In this document: piece after piece, positions 31,955-41,541 of the stretch | Layout of the letters: each line of letters opens with the position of its first letter | How positions within the stretch are numbered: position 1 is the first letter of the stretch | Origin: Thecamonas trahens ATCC 50062 | Taxonomy: Eukaryota; Apusozoa; Apusomonadida; Apusomonadidae | Direction of reading: 5' to 3' | Length of the DNA: 62,348 nt | NCBI RefSeq assembly: GCF_000142905.1 | Contig: NW_013657679.1 | Coordinates: 589,206-651,553, forward strand | Notes under the pieces: generated by a model | What the model saw: the letters and a program-made list of their open reading frames with translations, nothing else | Databases searched by the model: none | Told to the model about the DNA's origin: nothing | Made by a program: the position numbers and the translations under genes

Positions 31955-32467
31955 TTACTTGCCGGTGGAGCCGGCCTCCTCGCACCACTCGTTCTCCTTG
32001 CGGACCTGTTCCTCCTCCTCGGGGGTAAAGTCGTTCTTGATGTTGAAGGTCTGGCGGATCTGCTCCGGCGACTTGCCCTTGATCATGTTGGCCACGGTCT
32101 TGCAGCAGAGGTCGAGGAGACCCTTGATGTCGAGGTAGTTGGCGGCGAGGATGAGCTCAAAGAGCACGGTCTGCTCCACCTTGCAAAAGTCGGCATCCCA
32201 GGGGGTGATGTCGTCGGTGCGGCGGGTGCGGGCGTCATCGTCCTCGGGCGGAGGCGGGTCGTCCTTGTGATGGGTGCACCACTCGACAACCTTGGTGAGG
32301 ATGGCGTGGGTGACGTTGGCGAGCGGAATGCCGTTCTCCAATTGGTCCTTGGCAAGGTCGTCCAGAGTGTTCTGCAGAGTCTGCGACTTGCGGACAATGT
32401 CCTCCGGCACCTCAATCGTGTGGCCGTCCGAGGAGATCAGCTTCACCATGTCGTGGTCGCCAGACAT
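31955..32467 (-). CDS. SKP1: SKP1, SCF ubiquitin ligase adaptor
   Basis: A 170-aa protein starting [16 protein letters not shown]. The BTB/POZ-like N-domain ([20 protein letters not shown]) is followed by [40 protein letters not shown], and the C-terminal F-box-binding helices [38 protein letters not shown] and [23 protein letters not shown]1 links cullin-1 to F-box proteins. Length fits the family exactly. Just upstream, ACTCACACCC...CCACCCACAG has the form of a 3' splice site, so a leader intron is likely; a GTACGT at 33501-33506 on the minus strand is one candidate donor. Confidence 0.95.
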   Translation of the reverse strand: MSGDHDMVKLISSDGHTIEVPEDIVRKSQTLQNTLDDLAKDQLENGIPLANVTHAILTKVVEWCTHHKDDPPPPEDDDARTRRTDDITPWDADFCKVEQTVLFELILAANYLDIKGLLDLCCKTVANMIKGKSPEQIRQTFNIKNDFTPEEEEQVRKENEWCEEAGSTGK

Positions 32468-33778
32468 CGTTTCTCGTCGCCCTGTGGGTGGTTGGGAAGG
32501 GGAAGGGGGTGTGAGTGACACAATCGGGTGGTTGGTTGGCGAGTTGGCGGCTTGGGCAAAAAAATGCCATCCACTTTCAAGCCACAGGCGGCGACTCGAC
32601 GAGCCAGTTTGGGGGCCCAAGCCGGCGCATACGGCGTTGTTTGAGGCGCGGATGGAGACTGGTAGCAAGAGCACGACACCCGCCTCCTTCCAGGCATGGT
32701 CGCCACACAAAAGGGCGGCGGGTCGGTGCAATACACAAAATGTTCCACGCCATGGCGGCTGGCAAGCGCCACTCGGCCGACCGGCGGCCGGCGACCGCAG
32801 GATTCTGGTTCCTGCCGCACAAGCGGCCCCGTCGCGAGGGGTCGCAGGCACGCCTAAACGGGTACTCGAGGCCACAGGGACACCACCAAAGAGCAGAGCG
32901 AGTGCAGAAACGGTAGGTCACACGATGGTTACCGCCGTTGAGCGACTGGAGCTACGATACGCTCACCATGGCGGTTGGCAGAGCTCTCAGAGGGGTCGGC
33001 CGAAGGGTGGGGGGAGGCTTCCTCTGCGACAAAAAAACGCCATATGCCGCCGAGTGGAAGGTTGTGGGGACGAGACGGGGGCGGGGGCGGCTGGGGCGAC
33101 ACTAGCTCCTGGCGCTTCCACAAACCGCCGCAGCGCTTGGGTAGCAACAAGAAAAACAACAGACGAGCCGAGTGCATAAGCTCGAGCAAGGACGGGCTTT
33201 CACAAGGCGGTGTGAGGCTGTGGGGAGGAAGAGCTGCGGCGTCTGACGGGATGGTGCAAGGGTGCAGCGCTTGGTGGCTGGCGTTGTCGCTACGCGTGTC
33301 ACCCAAATTCTGCGCCGAGTTGGAACGGGGGGGAGGGAGGGAGGGGGGGACTCTACACACCGAGGCATGTATAGTATTGCCACGGCGAACACGATGCGGG
33401 TAGAAGAGCAGGTACCAGGAGCAAGGCAAGAATGCAGCTGTTTAGGGTATGGGTCATATGATGGAGAGGCAAAACATGGCCAAGGTGTGTTGGTTGCATG
33501 ACGTACCGAAATGGAGTGGTGTGTGAGGAAACGAGGTCATAAACGAGCGACCATTGGGAATCGTTCGTTGGGAGGTTGAGGAAGCTAAGAACCATTGAGA
33601 GTCAGTCATACCATCAAATGCGACAGGGGTGAGGGTGGGGCGGGGGGGGCGGTGGTTGGCTGGTTGGCTGGGCAGGTGGGCAGGTGGGCAGGCGGCGGGC
33701 AGACATCGGCACATCGCTCTGACAAGGAGAAGGAGCGGCGCGAGTGGGAGGAGAGACAGGTGAGGCTCCTTGTGAGGG
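32468..33778. other. 1.3-kb intergenic region, probably leader intron and promoters
   Basis: Lies between SKP1 (minus) and the CatSper-like gene (plus). Open frames exist on both strands (for example 32975-33403 plus) but have no domain, poor coding bias and no recognisable start context. A minus-strand GTACGT at 33501-33506 together with the acceptor just upstream of SKP1 would make most of this a long SKP1 intron. Nothing else is supported. Confidence 0.4.
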
Positions 33779-35470
33779 ATGTCGACCGACTCGTTAGACT
33801 CGTTCAACTCGTCTGTGGGTGATGCCTGGTCGGCGTATGCCAAGGACAAGGCCGAGGACGCGGCGAGGCGGCGGGCCAAAGCCAGGGCCAAGGAGCGGTC
33901 GAGTATGGCGCGCTCGCGGGCAGCACACGCGGCAGTGGGCATGGAGAGAGGCGGCGAGGGAGGGCGGAGCCGTAGAGGGCCAGCGAGATCTGGTGCGGGC
34001 ATGTACGGGGCTGGAAAGGGCGGGCTAGGCAAGCGGGCAGGCGGTGGCGTGAGCGGCGGAGCTGCAGGCGGCGGCGGCGGCGCTGGCGGGATGGGCTACG
34101 CCGGGGTGCTCTCGTCGGAGGGATCGTTCTCGTCGCGCGGTGGCGGAGGAGTGTTTGGCGCCGATCCGCTCTCATCGGATGCATGGAGCCGGCGGTCGTC
34201 TGTGGCGTCTGCGGCGTCTGCGATCTCGTCTGCAGGCGCCGAGTCTGCCGACTCGATGTTTGCCGGCGTTGCCGACCGTGCGCGGTTCTTCCTCTTTGCC
34301 TCGTCATGGCGACGGTTCTGCCACCGAATTGTGACGTCGACGGCGTTCAAGACGGTGATCTTTGCAGTCATTATCCTCAACACGCTCATTATCTCGCTGC
34401 AGACCTCGCGGCAGGTCCGGTTTGCCACGGCATGGTACTTTGCCATGATCGACTCGGTCTTTCTCGGCATTTACACCCTCGAGCTCTTGCTCAAGCTCTA
34501 CGTCTTCCGACTCAAGTACTTTCGGTCAGGATGGAACTGGCTCGACGCGGTCATTGTGGTCCTCTCATACCTTGAGTACGTCCAGTTTCTGGTCGTCTCG
34601 TTCTCGACGATCAACCCGCGCATTTTCCGGCTGCTGCGCATTTTCCGGGCCTTCCGGGCGCTGCGGGCGCTCCGAGTCTTGCGGACGATTTCGTTCCTCA
34701 AGCACCTGCAGATCATTGTGTCGACGCTGCTGTCGTCCATTCCTGCGCTCGGCTCGACGGTCCTCATTCTCGGCCTTGTCCTCTACACCTTTGCCATCAT
34801 CGGACGCTCGCTCTACGGCGAGATCTATCCGCGGCGGTTTGGCACCCTGGGGCGGGCCTTCTTCTCACTCTTCCAGCTCATCACGCTCGACGACTGGTTC
34901 GAGTTCTACGACACCATCAAGGACCGCGACCCGACGGTCCTCATCTTTCTCCTCGTTTTTATCGTGCTCGAGGCCTTTGTCCTCCTCAACCTCGTCATTG
35001 CCGTCCTTGTCTCGAATCTGACCGAGGCGTCCAAGGCTACCTCGCGGTTTTACCGCAAGAAGCGGCGGGCGCGTCGGGCGGCCATTGCTGATGCGGTCCA
35101 GGGCGGCGCAGCGGGCGCCGCTGTCGCCGCCGCCACCGACCCGGCCGATGGCGATCCGCTGGCGGCTGCGGCTGCGGCTGCGGCTGCAGGCGCCGCCGCC
35201 GGCGCGCTCGCCCACCGAACGGCGTCGCGGCACTCATCGCACGCCTCGTTGCTCGGTGCCGCCGATCCGTTTCCGCTCACCGATGGCCGCGACCTCAACG
35301 CGTACTACCCGTCGCTGGCGGTCCCGCTCCGCGACAAGCAGCTGATGTCGCACTTTTTCCAGCTAGCAGCCTCGCTCGAGCACAACCTCGATGTCTACCA
35401 ATCGCAGCAGCGGTCGCTTGATGACCTAGTTGATCTCGGCGAAGAAGTCGAAGATGAGGTCGGGCTGTAG
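33779..35470 (+). CDS. CatSper-like single-domain voltage-gated Ca2+ channel
   Basis: A 563-aa protein with a long Gly/Ser-rich, basic cytoplasmic N-terminus and one six-TM ion-transport domain (about 170-425). S1 is FKTVIFAVIILNTLIISLQT, S2-S3 include LGIYTLELLLKLYVFRLKYF. S4 (about 280-302) has Arg at eight consecutive third positions. The pore helix and filter read FFSLFQLITLDDWFEFYD (Thr-x-Asp-x-Trp near 367), the CatSper pattern. The C-terminus ends in a predicted coiled coil (LASLEHNLDVYQSQQRSLDD), as in CatSper alpha subunits, which assemble as heterotetramers in flagellar membranes. A lone one-domain channel of another CaV-like family is the alternative. Confidence 0.8.
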   Translation: MSTDSLDSFNSSVGDAWSAYAKDKAEDAARRRAKARAKERSSMARSRAAHAAVGMERGGEGGRSRRGPARSGAGMYGAGKGGLGKRAGGGVSGGAAGGGGGAGGMGYAGVLSSEGSFSSRGGGGVFGADPLSSDAWSRRSSVASAASAISSAGAESADSMFAGVADRARFFLFASSWRRFCHRIVTSTAFKTVIFAVIILNTLIISLQTSRQVRFATAWYFAMIDSVFLGIYTLELLLKLYVFRLKYFRSGWNWLDAVIVVLSYLEYVQFLVVSFSTINPRIFRLLRIFRAFRALRALRVLRTISFLKHLQIIVSTLLSSIPALGSTVLILGLVLYTFAIIGRSLYGEIYPRRFGTLGRAFFSLFQLITLDDWFEFYDTIKDRDPTVLIFLLVFIVLEAFVLLNLVIAVLVSNLTEASKATSRFYRKKRRARRAAIADAVQGGAAGAAVAAATDPADGDPLAAAAAAAAAGAAAGALAHRTASRHSSHASLLGAADPFPLTDGRDLNAYYPSLAVPLRDKQLMSHFFQLAASLEHNLDVYQSQQRSLDDLVDLGEEVEDEVGL

Positions 35471-35479
35471 CCTTCCGCT

Positions 35480-36580
35480 TTATTGCGCCGGCGTGTACTC
35501 AAAGACACCGCTGGCGACGGCGTCGCCGCTCGGCACGGTCCACACGTGCTCAGCAGCGCCGATGTACCCGGGGCTTGGCTCGACACGAAGCACAAGCGGC
35601 GCGTTTTGTGGGACGGCCAGCTCGCCGGCCCACACGCCGGTGATCATCGAGCGCGAGAGCTCTGTCCACGGGCCGGCCGCGCTTGGCGCGGCGTAAACGG
35701 CGGCAGCGGCGGTGAAGGGCTCGTTGGGCGCGCCGCCGAGCAGCTCGACCCGGGCAGCAGCCGGCGAGGTGCGGTCAATGCGAATCGTGGCGGCCTGGGT
35801 GTAGACATAGGTCGGAACGGCGATGTTGCCGAAACAGCTCGCCATGAGCCGGTCCATAAAGGCGTCGGTGTAGTCGGCAAAGGTGAGGATGGCCTGATCG
35901 TCGAATGGAGTCGGCTGCAGGTTGGCGATTACCATACGCGGGCCGAGGTCCAGATGCTCAAACATGTACGTGTGGAGCGAGGAGCCGAGGACGATGACGA
36001 GGTCAGCCACAGCGAGGGCGTCGCAGGCGGCTTTGAGCGGGCCGTACGGCACAGTCTCCCCGTAGCGGACGCCGAGCCGCTTGAGCCGTCCGCCGCACGC
36101 GGCGTCGTCGCACCGGCGCTTCATCGGCGGCACAATGACGGATCGGCGGTAGCGAGCGCCGCACCGGAGGCAGTCCTCGACGTACGCGTTGCCAAAGAGC
36201 TCAGCAAGTGCAGTTGGCGGCGTGCCGGCGCGAGCGTGCAGGTTGTCGTGGTTCGAGGTGACAACCATGTTGACCCGGGTGCGATCCGGCGCACTGGCGA
36301 GCGCTGCCAGCGCGCGATGCGCGTACGTTGGCATGGCGTAGTCAAGCTTGTGTTCCTGCACACCGAGCACGCCTGTCTTGCGCAGTCCCGAGTCGCCCTC
36401 AAAGTCCGGCACCGATGCCGAGGTCGAGATGCCCGCTCCGGTGAGAAAGACAATGTTGCGCGCGTTGGCGACGACGTCGACAAGACGGGTGTACTTGGCC
36501 TCGAGCACGTCGTCGGTCTCGCGGGCTTCGCGCTTGACCATCGGTCGGCTGCTAGAGAGTGATGGAGCGGATGATGACAT
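35480..36580 (-). CDS. Sirtuin-family protein with degenerate catalytic site
   Basis: A 366-aa SIR2-fold protein, closest in layout to SIRT6/7-type. Present: GAGISTSASVPDF (48-60), the HRAL helix, the zinc Cys pairs CLRC (137/140) and CDDAAC (157/162), VRYGETVP, and IVLGSSL (196-202). Changed: the Arg of PDFRG is Glu61; the TQNxD motif is TSNHD (108-112), losing Gln; and the catalytic His of the LHGN motif is Phe129 in ELFGNAYVEDC. Without that His, NAD-dependent deacylation is not expected. The last 110 residues form a Pro/Ala-rich extra domain I do not recognise. It converges on the channel gene with 9 bp between stops. Confidence 0.8.
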   Translation of the reverse strand: MSSSAPSLSSSRPMVKREARETDDVLEAKYTRLVDVVANARNIVFLTGAGISTSASVPDFEGDSGLRKTGVLGVQEHKLDYAMPTYAHRALAALASAPDRTRVNMVVTSNHDNLHARAGTPPTALAELFGNAYVEDCLRCGARYRRSVIVPPMKRRCDDAACGGRLKRLGVRYGETVPYGPLKAACDALAVADLVIVLGSSLHTYMFEHLDLGPRMVIANLQPTPFDDQAILTFADYTDAFMDRLMASCFGNIAVPTYVYTQAATIRIDRTSPAAARVELLGGAPNEPFTAAAAVYAAPSAAGPWTELSRSMITGVWAGELAVPQNAPLVLRVEPSPGYIGAAEHVWTVPSGDAVASGVFEYTPAQ

Positions 36581-36769
36581 GCTTGGGCGGAGGAAGGCGG
36601 TGTGTGTGACCGCAATGGACTGGCAGCAATGCCCCGCTCTGCTAGGTTTTGGTGGTGCGGGCCTGCGAAGGAATGGCTCGGGCTTGCGAAGGAATTCGGG
36701 TTTGGAAGAATTGGCGCGCGTGCTCGCTCAGTTGGCGGCAGAGCGGGCGTGGCACTTGACGGCAGGCAC

Positions 36770-38029
36770 ATGGCTGGACGCAACAGAGGCACCACGCGGC
36801 GGGGACCTTCAGGAGGGCTCAGCCGCGGAGGCTCCAGCAACGAGACGGTGCCGTCGGGGACTATGCTGCGCGAGTCGGAGCGTCTGGCCGAAGAGGCCAA
36901 GGCCATGGAGGAGCGGTTGGCGGCGCTGCGGAACGCTTTGGCGCGCGACAAGGAGGAGCGGGTCCGGAGGAGCCAGGCGGCGCTGGAGCGAGCGTCTGAG
37001 GCGCCGCGGGGGACGGTCGACTCGATCTGGCGCCATGGCTCCAAGCATGGTCCACTTGGCGCCCATGGCGAGGTGGTGCGGGCGGATGCGGCGAAGCGGA
37101 TGCAGCGCGGGAAGGCAGTCGGGAAGGGGAAGGGCACAGGGAAGAGCAAGGTCTCGACTCTGTATGGGGCAAACAAGACGTGGGCACCGCTGGGTGGAAG
37201 TGACGACAATGTCGCGGCGGCGGAGCAGGCGTCCGAGCCTGTGGCGGAGCAGGCACCGGAAGCGAAGACTGGATCAGATCTGCTCAAGGCGCTTGATGCG
37301 TGGCCAGTGACGGCACCCAGGCCGGTGGTGGCTCCGGCACCAGTCCCGATGACGGCGCCGGCGCCGGTCCCGATGGCGGCGCCGGTCCATCCTGGGGCAG
37401 AGAACCCGTTGTTGCGCGGGAGCTATGATGAGCAGGCGGCAGCGGCCGAGTTTCAGGATGCCGTCCGCGAGTGGCGGGCCGGGCGGGCAGGCGCGGCTGG
37501 GGAAGGAGGTGGAACCCATCCGCTGCTCCAGGGCAGTTACGACGAACGCGCAGCAGCGGCAGATTTCCAGGACGCTGTTCGTGAGTGGCGGGCCGGCCGG
37601 ACAGGCTCGGCTGGGGAAGCAACAGCGACAACAACGGCGACAGTACCGGCGACAGCGACGGCGACAGCGACAGCACCAGCATCACCCAATCCGCTGCTTC
37701 AGGGCTCGTACGACGAGCAGGCGGCGGCGGCCGAGTTCCAGGCAGCGGTCCAGCAGTGGCGGGCTGGGCGCGGCGCAACAGCTGGAGGTCCGGACCGTGA
37801 AAACAGCGGCGAGCAGGGAGCGAGCTCGAGTAGCGCGACGATCGTGACAAGCTCGACTAGCACCGGAACAGCAGCGCCGCCACTGCGACAGAGCAATGCC
37901 CAGGCCAGGAGCGCCGGCTCGGGGCCTAGGACTTACTACCAGAAGCTTCTGGCCAAGCAGCGCGCCAAGGAGCTGGCGGCGCTACAGGTGGAGGTCGAGG
38001 AGCTCAAGGCGGCTGGGCGGCTGGCGTGA
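36770..38029 (+). CDS. ZBBX-like repeat protein (probable ciliary)
   Basis: A 419-aa protein from ATG 36770 (the frame is open to 36602). After a basic N-terminus and coiled coil (MLRESERLAEEAKAMEERLA) it has a Pro/Val/Ala linker and three copies of a 28-residue unit, NPLLxGSYDExAAAAEFQxAV then EWRAGR, at about 210-240, 250-280 and 305-335. I recall similar GSYDE...FQ..V.EWR units in ZBBX and other ciliary proteins; that link is from memory. The end is coiled-coil (YYQKLLAKQRAKELAALQVE). It converges on the methyltransferase-like gene 19 bp away. Confidence 0.6.
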   Translation: MAGRNRGTTRRGPSGGLSRGGSSNETVPSGTMLRESERLAEEAKAMEERLAALRNALARDKEERVRRSQAALERASEAPRGTVDSIWRHGSKHGPLGAHGEVVRADAAKRMQRGKAVGKGKGTGKSKVSTLYGANKTWAPLGGSDDNVAAAEQASEPVAEQAPEAKTGSDLLKALDAWPVTAPRPVVAPAPVPMTAPAPVPMAAPVHPGAENPLLRGSYDEQAAAAEFQDAVREWRAGRAGAAGEGGGTHPLLQGSYDERAAAADFQDAVREWRAGRTGSAGEATATTTATVPATATATATAPASPNPLLQGSYDEQAAAAEFQAAVQQWRAGRGATAGGPDRENSGEQGASSSSATIVTSSTSTGTAAPPLRQSNAQARSAGSGPRTYYQKLLAKQRAKELAALQVEVEELKAAGRLA

Positions 38030-38048
38030 GTGCGGCGACGGACGAGAG

Positions 38049-40138
38049 CTACGGGTCGAGGCTCCGCCAGACCCAAGTGGCAAAGTACGGATCGTCCTCG
38101 CACTCGACAGCCGCTTTGAGCCAGGCCGGGACCTCGGCGACGATGTGGGTGAGCTGCGAGGTCCGCGCGAGCGCGGCGTGAAAGACCTCGAGTCCGTAGC
38201 GGGTACTCGGGTGCGGATGGACAACAAGCGCAAGACCGCCAGGCGTGAGGAGTGAGGCGAGGACAGCAGCCGTGCCTGCGCCAGTCTGGGCGTCGTAAAC
38301 GGGATCGGCAGCGAGAACGAGGTCAAAGGCGGCGACTGACGACGGCGACGACCAAGCAGCAGCCTCGGTCGCCCACGAGCTCGAGTCCCACGCGAGCGGG
38401 AGTGAGGCTACAACTTCATCGGTCGGTCGCGAAAGATACAGGTTGACGTCGAGCCACTCGGCCGGAGCGCCGGGAAGCGTGGTGGCAACCAGTGCCGCCG
38501 GCTGGCAGTGCGCGGCAACGAGCGAGACGAGGCCGCAGCCGGATCCCAGCTCGAGGACGGTGCGGTTGAGGACCAGCGAGGGGTTGGCGTGGACAATGCG
38601 CGCGAGGATGACCGCGGGCGCGGAGCCGACACGCAGCCAGCGCGGCGCGGCCTCGGGAACAGCGCAAGCGCGGGCGCCTGCTGAGCTCCGCCGCGACGAG
38701 GCGCCAGAGCTTCGCCGCGGCGAGCCAGAGCTCTCGCTCAGCTCGCTGAGGAGCTCGTCAGACTCGGCCGGCGCAACAAGGCTCAGTGGCTTGTGACGGG
38801 CGGCGCGAAACGGGATGAGTAGCCGGAGATCCAGCTGACGCCCAGGTGTGCTCGACGAGAGTGCAAACGGGCGCTCGCCGTGGCGCATGTGGACAAGGCC
38901 AAGCGACGACGAGGTGAGCGACGACGGGTTGAAGAATCCGGTCCCAGCACCAGGCGCCAGCTGGCACGCAGTCAGCTGCTCCACAAGCGCCTCCAGCTCG
39001 GATGGGTGCAGCGAGTCGTCGATGACGTGGCGAAGATAAGAGCCAAACAAGCCCGAGTCACCGATGGTCCCGAGGTTAGCGGCGTCGGAGCGCGAGGCCG
39101 TCACCGCCGACGCGGCCTCCTCGACCTGGCTCAGCATGGCCTCGAGGTTGGCGACCGAGAACCGCTTGCTGGCCCCACACAGGCGCGCGCCGCGCGGATT
39201 CAGCAGCCCGCCATCGCCAGCATCGTCGAGCGTGAGCTCGAGCGCGTACACCGAGGCCCGGGCCGACCGGTTGATGGCGTCGTCAAGAGCCTCGCTTGAG
39301 CCCAGTGGCGGAGCCGCCGAGGTCTCGTCGCCAGCCGACAAGCCGCTGTCCGATGCCGAGTCTGTACTTGCGTTGGAGCCAAAATTGCCCGCAGCGGCGA
39401 GCAGAAACGATGGCAGGTGGACCACAAAGCCGGCAGGGAGGCGGAGCCAGCGGTTTGCGGCTGTGGGCGGGGAGGCTTGCTCATCAACAAAGGCCGGAAT
39501 AGTGTGCGGGGCGTCGACCTCCGCCATTGATTCGGGGCTCCAGTTCTGGGCACTCCAGATCTCGTGGAGAGGCACGTGGCGGAATACAAATCGCATGACG
39601 TGGGCTGTGGCGAGGAGGCCGGCCCACTCGTGGCCCGAGCCCGTGTCGGACGGCTCGATGTCGGGCAGCGGCTCGACAACGAGCACGCTCAACTGGCGGG
39701 CACGACGCTCGATCGATTGCGGGCCCTCACCGGCAAGCAGGGCGAGGATAGGCAGAGCGCCGGCGTCGAGGACCGCGGATCGGGCCTGGGGATAGGCCTC
39801 ACACAAGCGAATGAGAGCCTCCATGACGCCGTTGGCCAGGTACTCGTCACCGAGCATGGAATCGAGGGCCAAGAGCTGGACAAGGAGTGCAGCCATATCT
39901 GCCACAGCATCCAGGCGAGCATCCAGTACTTCTTCACACACATCGTCGGCTTTCGAGGAACGAGAGCTCGTGCCGACACTCCTCGGCGTGGAGAGGAGCA
40001 AGCACGCCTTGCCCACGGCCGAGACAAGAGCATTACGGGTGGTAGGGAGAGAGGGCGAGGTGGTGAGAGCAAGAAGGGCAGCCTCCTCCAGGGCGTCCAC
40101 AGCAGCAGCAAAGCCGCCGCGAACAACTGCCGTCATTC
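38049..40138 (-). CDS. Armadillo-type protein with C-terminal METTL21-like methyltransferase, 5' exon missing
   Basis: About 695 aa are visible. The C-terminal 200 residues are a class I methyltransferase of the lysine (METTL16/21, FAM86) group: VLELGSGCGLVSLVAAHC (SAM motif I), WLDVNLYL, and FDLVLAADPVYDAQTGA (motif like D-x-x-Y). The N-terminal part is helical and armadillo-like (LIRLCEAYPQARSAVLDAGA), followed by a Ser-rich linker. In this group the substrates are usually Lys residues of chaperones or translation factors. The first visible codons follow ttacctcgtag, which looks like a 3' splice site at 40139; the first exon probably lies in the N gap. An ATG at 40136 is the fallback start. 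Confidence 0.7.
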
Positions 40139-40850
40139 CTACGAGGTAAGGGGGTGGGGGGGGGTGAGGGAGGTGGGGGGGGGGGNNNNNNNNNNNNNNN
40201 NNNNNNNNNNNNNNNNNNNNNNNNNNNNNNNNNNNNNNNNNNNNNNNNNNNNNNNNNNNNNNNNNNNNNNNNNNNNNNNNNNNNNNNNNNNNNNNNNNNN
40301 NNNNNNNNNNNNNNNNNNNNNNNNNNNNNNNNNNNNNNNNNNNNNNNNNNNNNNNNNNNNNNNNNNNNNNNNNNNNNNNNNNNNNNNNNNNNNNNNNNNN
40401 NNNNNNNNNNNNNNNNNNNNNNNNNNNNNNNNNNNNNNNNNNNNNNNNNNNNNNNNNNNNNNNNNNNNNNNNNNNNNNNNNNNNNNNNNNNNNNNNNNNN
40501 NNNNNNNNNNNNNNNNNNNNNNNNNNNNNNNNNNNNNNNNNNNNNNNNNNNNNNNNNGGCTAGTTAGTCGGACCGAACGACGACCCCCCTACCCCCCCCC
40601 CCACCCCCCATCCATTACCAAGAGTCGACAAGGCGCAAGGCAGGCATGTTGGGAGAAAATCCATGGGGGATGGGCGAGTGGCGGTCGGGGCCAATGTCCC
40701 CCCCCCTCTCCCTCGTCCCCATCAATGGCATCCCAGGAGGTGCTCAAGTGTCCGCAGGGATGAGGGGTGGAGAAGCGGCCAGACCCGACTTGAGAAGCAA
40801 GGCTTATGTTTGGAAGACAGAGTACAGGGTGGACAGCAGTCGGGGTGCGT
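40137..40850. other. Assembly gap (372 N at 40186-40557) and flanks
   Basis: The gap begins directly after a G run (gggggggggg) and is followed by C-rich sequence. It probably hides the first exon of the methyltransferase-like gene and part of its promoter, and the divergent TrmB promoter is near 40600-40850. The 399-aa frame spanning the gap is an artefact of N translation. Confidence 0.8.
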
Positions 40851-41534
40851 ATGCTTGCGTCGCGAGTGCGACAGCATGTCAATCCGCTTGCGTCGCACTT
40901 TGACTATCCCCCAGCACTCCCTGCTGCCTGGGACGAGGTCCTGGCCGATGCCCAGGGTCTGCCGCTGGTGGTGGACGTGGGATGCGCGGCTGGCGGATGG
41001 ATGGTGGCTCTGGCCAAGAAGCGGGTAGATGTCAACGTCATTGGTTTGGAGATCAGGAGGCCTGTGGCCAAGGCTGCGGCTGCCGCCACCGATGAGCTGG
41101 CCAACGCGTACGCCGCCTGGGGCAACGTCCTGCCGGAGCGAGCACCGGCGCTTATCGACGCTCTGCCGCGTGAGCCAGCGCTGATCACCTTCCACTTTCC
41201 GGATCCGTGGTTCAAGAAGAAGCACACCAAGCGGCGCGTGGTCAATCCGGGGCTCGCCCGCGCGCTTGCCTCGCGCCTCGCGCCGGGCACCGGCATCTTT
41301 GTCCAGACCGACGTCCTCGAGCTGTTCGAGGCCATGGACGAGGTGTGGAGCTCGACGCCGGGCTTTGAGCGGAGTACCGCGCTTCCGGATCTGTTTCCGG
41401 GCTCAGTCTTTGCCTCGGGCGCCTCGACCGACGGATCGGTCAACGCCACTGGTGTGGCGACCGAGCTCGAGACCCGATGCCTCGCCCGAAACATGCCCAT
41501 CTACCGCGCCCTGTTTGTGCGGAGCGCGCTTTGA
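40851..41534 (+). CDS. tRNA (guanine-N7-)-methyltransferase, TrmB type
   Basis: A 227-aa SAM-dependent methyltransferase of the bacterial TrmB family, which makes m7G46 in tRNA. It starts MLASRVRQHVNPLASHF, a leader I associate with the plant organelle/cyanobacterial branch. The SAM motif is VVDVGCAAGGWMVALAKK; the family signature ITFHFPDPWFKKKHTKRRV contains the catalytic Asp and tRNA-binding residues. No TRM82-like partner is expected for this type. A mitochondrial role is possible, but the sequence up to 40806 is also open and the targeting signal is unclear. It converges on the R3H gene, 7 bp between stops. Confidence 0.85.
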   Translation: MLASRVRQHVNPLASHFDYPPALPAAWDEVLADAQGLPLVVDVGCAAGGWMVALAKKRVDVNVIGLEIRRPVAKAAAAATDELANAYAAWGNVLPERAPALIDALPREPALITFHFPDPWFKKKHTKRRVVNPGLARALASRLAPGTGIFVQTDVLELFEAMDEVWSSTPGFERSTALPDLFPGSVFASGASTDGSVNATGVATELETRCLARNMPIYRALFVRSAL

Positions 41535-41541
41535 GTCGAGT

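Noticed and set aside
32274-33179. 301-aa plus-strand frame upstream of the channel gene
   Set aside because: Overlaps SKP1 antisense, no domain, and composition unlike neighbouring coding sequence.
40154-40567. Frames of X residues across the gap
   Set aside because: Translated N bases, not sequence.
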